DNA of 64,000 bases from Liolophura sinensis. Taxonomy: Eukaryota > Mollusca > Polyplacophora > Chitonida > Chitonidae. The notes beneath the pieces are model-generated. The model saw only the letters and a program-made list of their open reading frames with translations, was not told where the DNA came from and did not search any database. The position numbers and the translations under genes were made by a program. This document shows positions 61,102 to 64,000 of the stretch, in pieces (the first letter of the stretch is position 1; each line of letters begins with the position of its first letter). The stretch covers positions 25,161,385-25,225,384 of the forward strand of contig NC_088295.1 of NCBI RefSeq assembly GCF_032854445.1, given 5' to 3'.

Positions 61102-61133
61102 CTATCGGTGGTAGTAAGGTGCGCCCCCAGGAT
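61102..61133 (-). CDS. possible terminal exon (PGGAPYYHR-stop)
   Basis: An acceptor-like TATATTTCCAG precedes ATCCTGGGGGCGCACC. With one carried base the frame reads PGGAPYYHR and then TAG. The stretch is locally GC- and CpG-rich against an AT-rich background. Composition resembles annexin-tail sequence but the stop ends it. It could be an alternative terminal exon, the end of another gene, or chance. No known protein recognised. Confidence 0.2.
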
Positions 61134-61627
61134 CTGGAAATATACAAGCAGAGACCAGATTTCTCTGTTAGAAATGTTGACATGAAACGCTGTGAATAAA
61201 TTAACATATTGCATGTGTCGGCACAATTTTGACATAGGAAATGGTCATTAGTAAATCAAAACTATATTTACTTGTAGATTAAACTTTGATGCTTCAAAAG
61301 TTCTTCATGTGAACGCAAGTGATCAAACTAAAAATATTCATAACCGCATTGATCATATTGCTCAAATATTGTACATTTTCTCAAATGCTAAAATGTATCT
61401 TAACTAGTTGCCAAATACCTGGAAAAAAGTTGTTGAAGGTTAAATACCATCCTTTTTTATATTTTTTGATCCCAAAATTTGGATATGACAGAAGAACTTC
61501 ATGTATTCTAAAATTACTGGAAAATTTTAAATATCTAGTAATTTCTCTAATGTCAAATGATTACATGTACAGATTTGTGTGAAAATATGAGCTACATGTA
61601 AGAATTAACCAATGGGAGTGCTGTACC

Positions 61628-61673
61628 CAAGCTGATACAGGATCACTGTACCTAAGCTGATACAGAAAGTGCA
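61628..61673. repeat. short tandem duplication
   Basis: GCTGTACCCAAGCTGATACAG and CACTGTACCTAAGCTGATACAG lie side by side, a roughly 25-base direct duplication with two changes. Confidence 0.7.
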
Positions 61674-62211
61674 CATACATGTACAGTTAACTTGCAGCCA
61701 GGCAGATCAAGTGTTATTGTATACACATGTATTTAGACAGCACCCAAAGTCACAAGCTCCACAGGTTCAGAACCTGTGACAAAACCTTAATCACACTTTC
61801 AAACCCAGCTGATGCCAGCCCACAGTACCCTTTATACAATCACATGTGCAATCCAGCTAAGCTATGCTATCTCAACCCAAATCTGAACTACTGACGCCAA
61901 CAGCACCAACACACTACAATAATGATGGGATATGATAGACTTACTGCATGTACCATGTCCAATATGTCCTCAATTACCAGTCCATGCACATTCTGTCCTT
62001 GTCCACCACCCAAAAATGTGAATACTGAAGTATATGATCTCTACTGATATAGCAATTTTATAATGTGCATACAATATAGATCCTCCAACTACCTTTTGTC
62101 TCATTTTTTCAAACAAATTCTATATACAAATATACAACAAAATGTAACTACTGCTCTTGACTTCAATATACATCACTCTTCTTGCCTTACACATTACGCT
62201 GTCAATTGCAT

Positions 62212-62706
62212 TTAAAGGAGAAGAAAACTTTAAAAAATGACACTACAGGCTGAAAAGTGCACATTTTTTTTCTATCTGGTGGTGCATGCGGCATAATTTT
62301 GCAATTTTTCTTCACCATGCACATAAAGCCTGAAAATGGCAAAGCTGGCATGATTGCCGAGTTCATCGAGTTCGCTATCCGTAACTCTCTGTAATTTATG
62401 CTCGAGGAGGTTGCCTCTCAGCCTATGAGAGTTGTTAAAACTGCCGGCTTGTTCGTGTAAAAACGAAAACGGAACTGTACTGTTCGCTACCTTCTGGGAA
62501 GAAGAGTTCTACTGGAAATGTGCAAACTGCACTTTGGCGGTTTCTGATGACAATTCTCCATCTAACACACAAAACTTCAGTACTACTTTTGTAAACGGAT
62601 TTTGGCACTGACTTTATTTATAATTTATCAACTTGAGGTACATATTAGAATTTGTTTATAGCATGCACTGGTATTTGCTTGATATTTAAATTTTCTTCTC
62701 CTTTAA
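62212..62706. mobile_element. non-autonomous DNA transposon (MITE) with TTAA ends
   Basis: The left end TTAAAGGAGAAGAAAACTTT (62212-62231) and the right end AAATTTTCTTCTCCTTTAA (62688-62706) are inverted copies. They match across TTAAAGGAGAAGAAAA with one indel after it. TTAA at both outer edges (62212-62215, 62703-62706) fits a TTAA target-site duplication, as with piggyBac-type elements. The 495-bp interior has no open frame of note and a base composition richer in CpG than its surroundings. Confidence 0.75.
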
Positions 62707-63748
62707 AGTCTTCACAATTCAATAATAATTGTAGATGGCCCTATTAAAGTAGTCACTGGTTCAGAAGCTACATTTGTAAGCACATGTTAAGGATATTTCA
62801 GGACAAAAACTTCATGTACATAGTATTGTTGTACATGTGTCCATATACAGAGTACAGTGCACAAGAAAACATACATGTATATACATGTATAAATATACAT
62901 CTGGTTTTGGACATGGTGTAACATAGCATTCTGTATTCTGTGTTGTATCCATATTTCCATATTTATTTTACTGCAGTTTAATGCCAGACGAAAGTTTTAC
63001 AAGCATAGTCTCATGCTTTTGTTAGGCTATAATGACATTAAATATCAGTTATATGACGAAGTCCACATGTGTTTGTACATACATTATGTATATGCTTGTA
63101 TACTGTCAACACACATTCAATAGAAACTGCTCCCAACAGAATGGTTTTTGTTTACATGCTATAAATACATCTCTTGTGCCTAAAGGGAAGTGCTGTCTAG
63201 TGCACATATAGAATAAATCAAACTGATCAGACTGAACTGCATGTATCAGTGTTCATACCTACACAAAAACTGTCTATGTACAACCCAAATATGACACTAA
63301 TTAGTTAGATTATTAATAATGGCATGTTTTATGTACATTTACATGTGTGAAATCATGGCATTTTTAAAACCAATCTTGTAACCAACAGCAATAGATGTAT
63401 TAAACTCTCAGCTTTATACTGGTCTGCTGGCTTGATTCATGCCATTCATACTAACATAGTATTACATACTTATACATCTATTTATGAGGAAATGTCTAAT
63501 ACATCTTAACAGCAAACTCTAAAAATCAGATTAATAGTAAGCCTAAAAATGTGTGGTCTTAAATCTTTACATGCAGTAAGTCAGCACTCACATGTATGCA
63601 TACTGTTATTGTTAATTGTCATGAAATGTACATGTACAAACAAAGCAAGAAAAATGTGCAAAAGTACAAGCATTCCTGAGTAGATGAACCAAAAGAGTGT
63701 GCCTTTCTAATAGTATCTTTGTACACACCATCAAAGCAAGCCAATGTT
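62707..63748. other. AT-rich flank, nothing recognised
   Basis: Many ACATGTA/TACATGTA words (for example 62869-62891). No exon, RNA gene or mobile element recognised. Confidence 0.45.
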
Positions 63749-63789
63749 TCATTTGCTTTTTTTCTTTTTCTTGTCTTTATTCTTTCCAA
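63749..63789 (-). CDS. possible Lys-rich C-terminal exon
   Basis: After an acceptor-like GATTCTTTGCAG, the frame needing one carried base reads GKNKDKKKKKSK and then TGA. Lysine-rich C-termini like this are common in real proteins, but A-rich DNA produces the same by chance. Its phase does not fit a splice from the donor-like GTAAGTGTC at 63968. I do not recognise the protein. Confidence 0.2.
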
Positions 63790-63920
63790 CTGCAAAGAAT
63801 CAAGTACATGTAACTACAACTAATAACGTCCTTCAAAGGTCTATCACATCTATCTTGCAAAAAACTAGAGCCCTCCATCAACAAATTAACATAACATAAT
63901 TACAACTGTGCCATAAGGTG

Positions 63921-64000
63921 CTACATCTTCCAGAATGCTCTCTGGACGGCTTTGATACTGACACTTACAGGTTTCCATGTATCTTCATCAAACTTCATCT
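63921..64000 (-). CDS. possible 3' end of a gene entering from the right
   Basis: A minus-strand frame open at the window edge reads MKFDEDTWKPVSVSIKAVQR, then AFWKM and TAG (63923-63921). Alternatively an exon ends at 63969 (AAACCT before GTAAGTGTC, a good donor). The sequence looks protein-like but is too short to identify. It would be a fourth minus-strand gene upstream of the annexin. Confidence 0.3.
   Translation of the reverse strand, partial: MKFDEDTWKPVSVSIKAVQRAFWKM

Overview
The window looks like nuclear DNA of a lophotrochozoan animal, most likely a mollusc (inference). The genes have many short exons with GT-AG introns. The DNA between them is AT-rich and full of the palindromic ACATGTA/TACATGTA words, tRNA-headed SINEs, a Penelope-like fragment and minisatellites. 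I see no bacterial-type operons, rRNA genes or intact tRNA genes.

I could rebuild three conserved protein-coding genes exon by exon. All lie on the minus strand, head to tail. (1) At 1-20688 is the 5' half of B9D1, a ciliary transition-zone B9-domain protein. Four exons code for the first 103 residues; the 3' half lies off the left edge and intron 1 is about 15.5 kb. (2) At 28484-39935 is a complete galactokinase (GALK1) in seven exons. It encodes 391 aa with all three GHMP/galactokinase motifs. (3) At 49106-58279 is an annexin of the ANXA7/ANXA11 type. It has a Gly/Tyr/Pro-rich N-terminal region followed by four annexin repeats in eleven visible exons; the start-codon exon was not found. A fourth minus-strand gene may end at the right edge (weak).

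Repeats occupy much of the rest. There is a 79-bp tandem array in B9D1 intron 3 and a ~170-bp repeat in B9D1 intron 1 whose units carry an RFX X-box-like 14-mer. Downstream of GALK1 lies a 25-copy, 36-bp minisatellite. A ~2.9-kb strongly diverged ~60-75-bp satellite lies between GALK1 and the annexin gene. A 56-bp array inside an annexin intron has copied the 3' end and 5' splice site of the neighbouring exon. Two SINE families, a TTAA-flanked inverted-repeat element, a Penelope-like GIY-YIG remnant and a non-LTR retrotransposon tail are scattered among these.

The three genes serve unrelated jobs (cilium gating, galactose catabolism, Ca2+-dependent membrane binding), so this is ordinary eukaryotic gene order and not a functional cluster. 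I found no self-contained new enzymatic system. The most unusual signals are the duplicated splice donors in the annexin intron and the X-box-like repeats in the ciliary gene.
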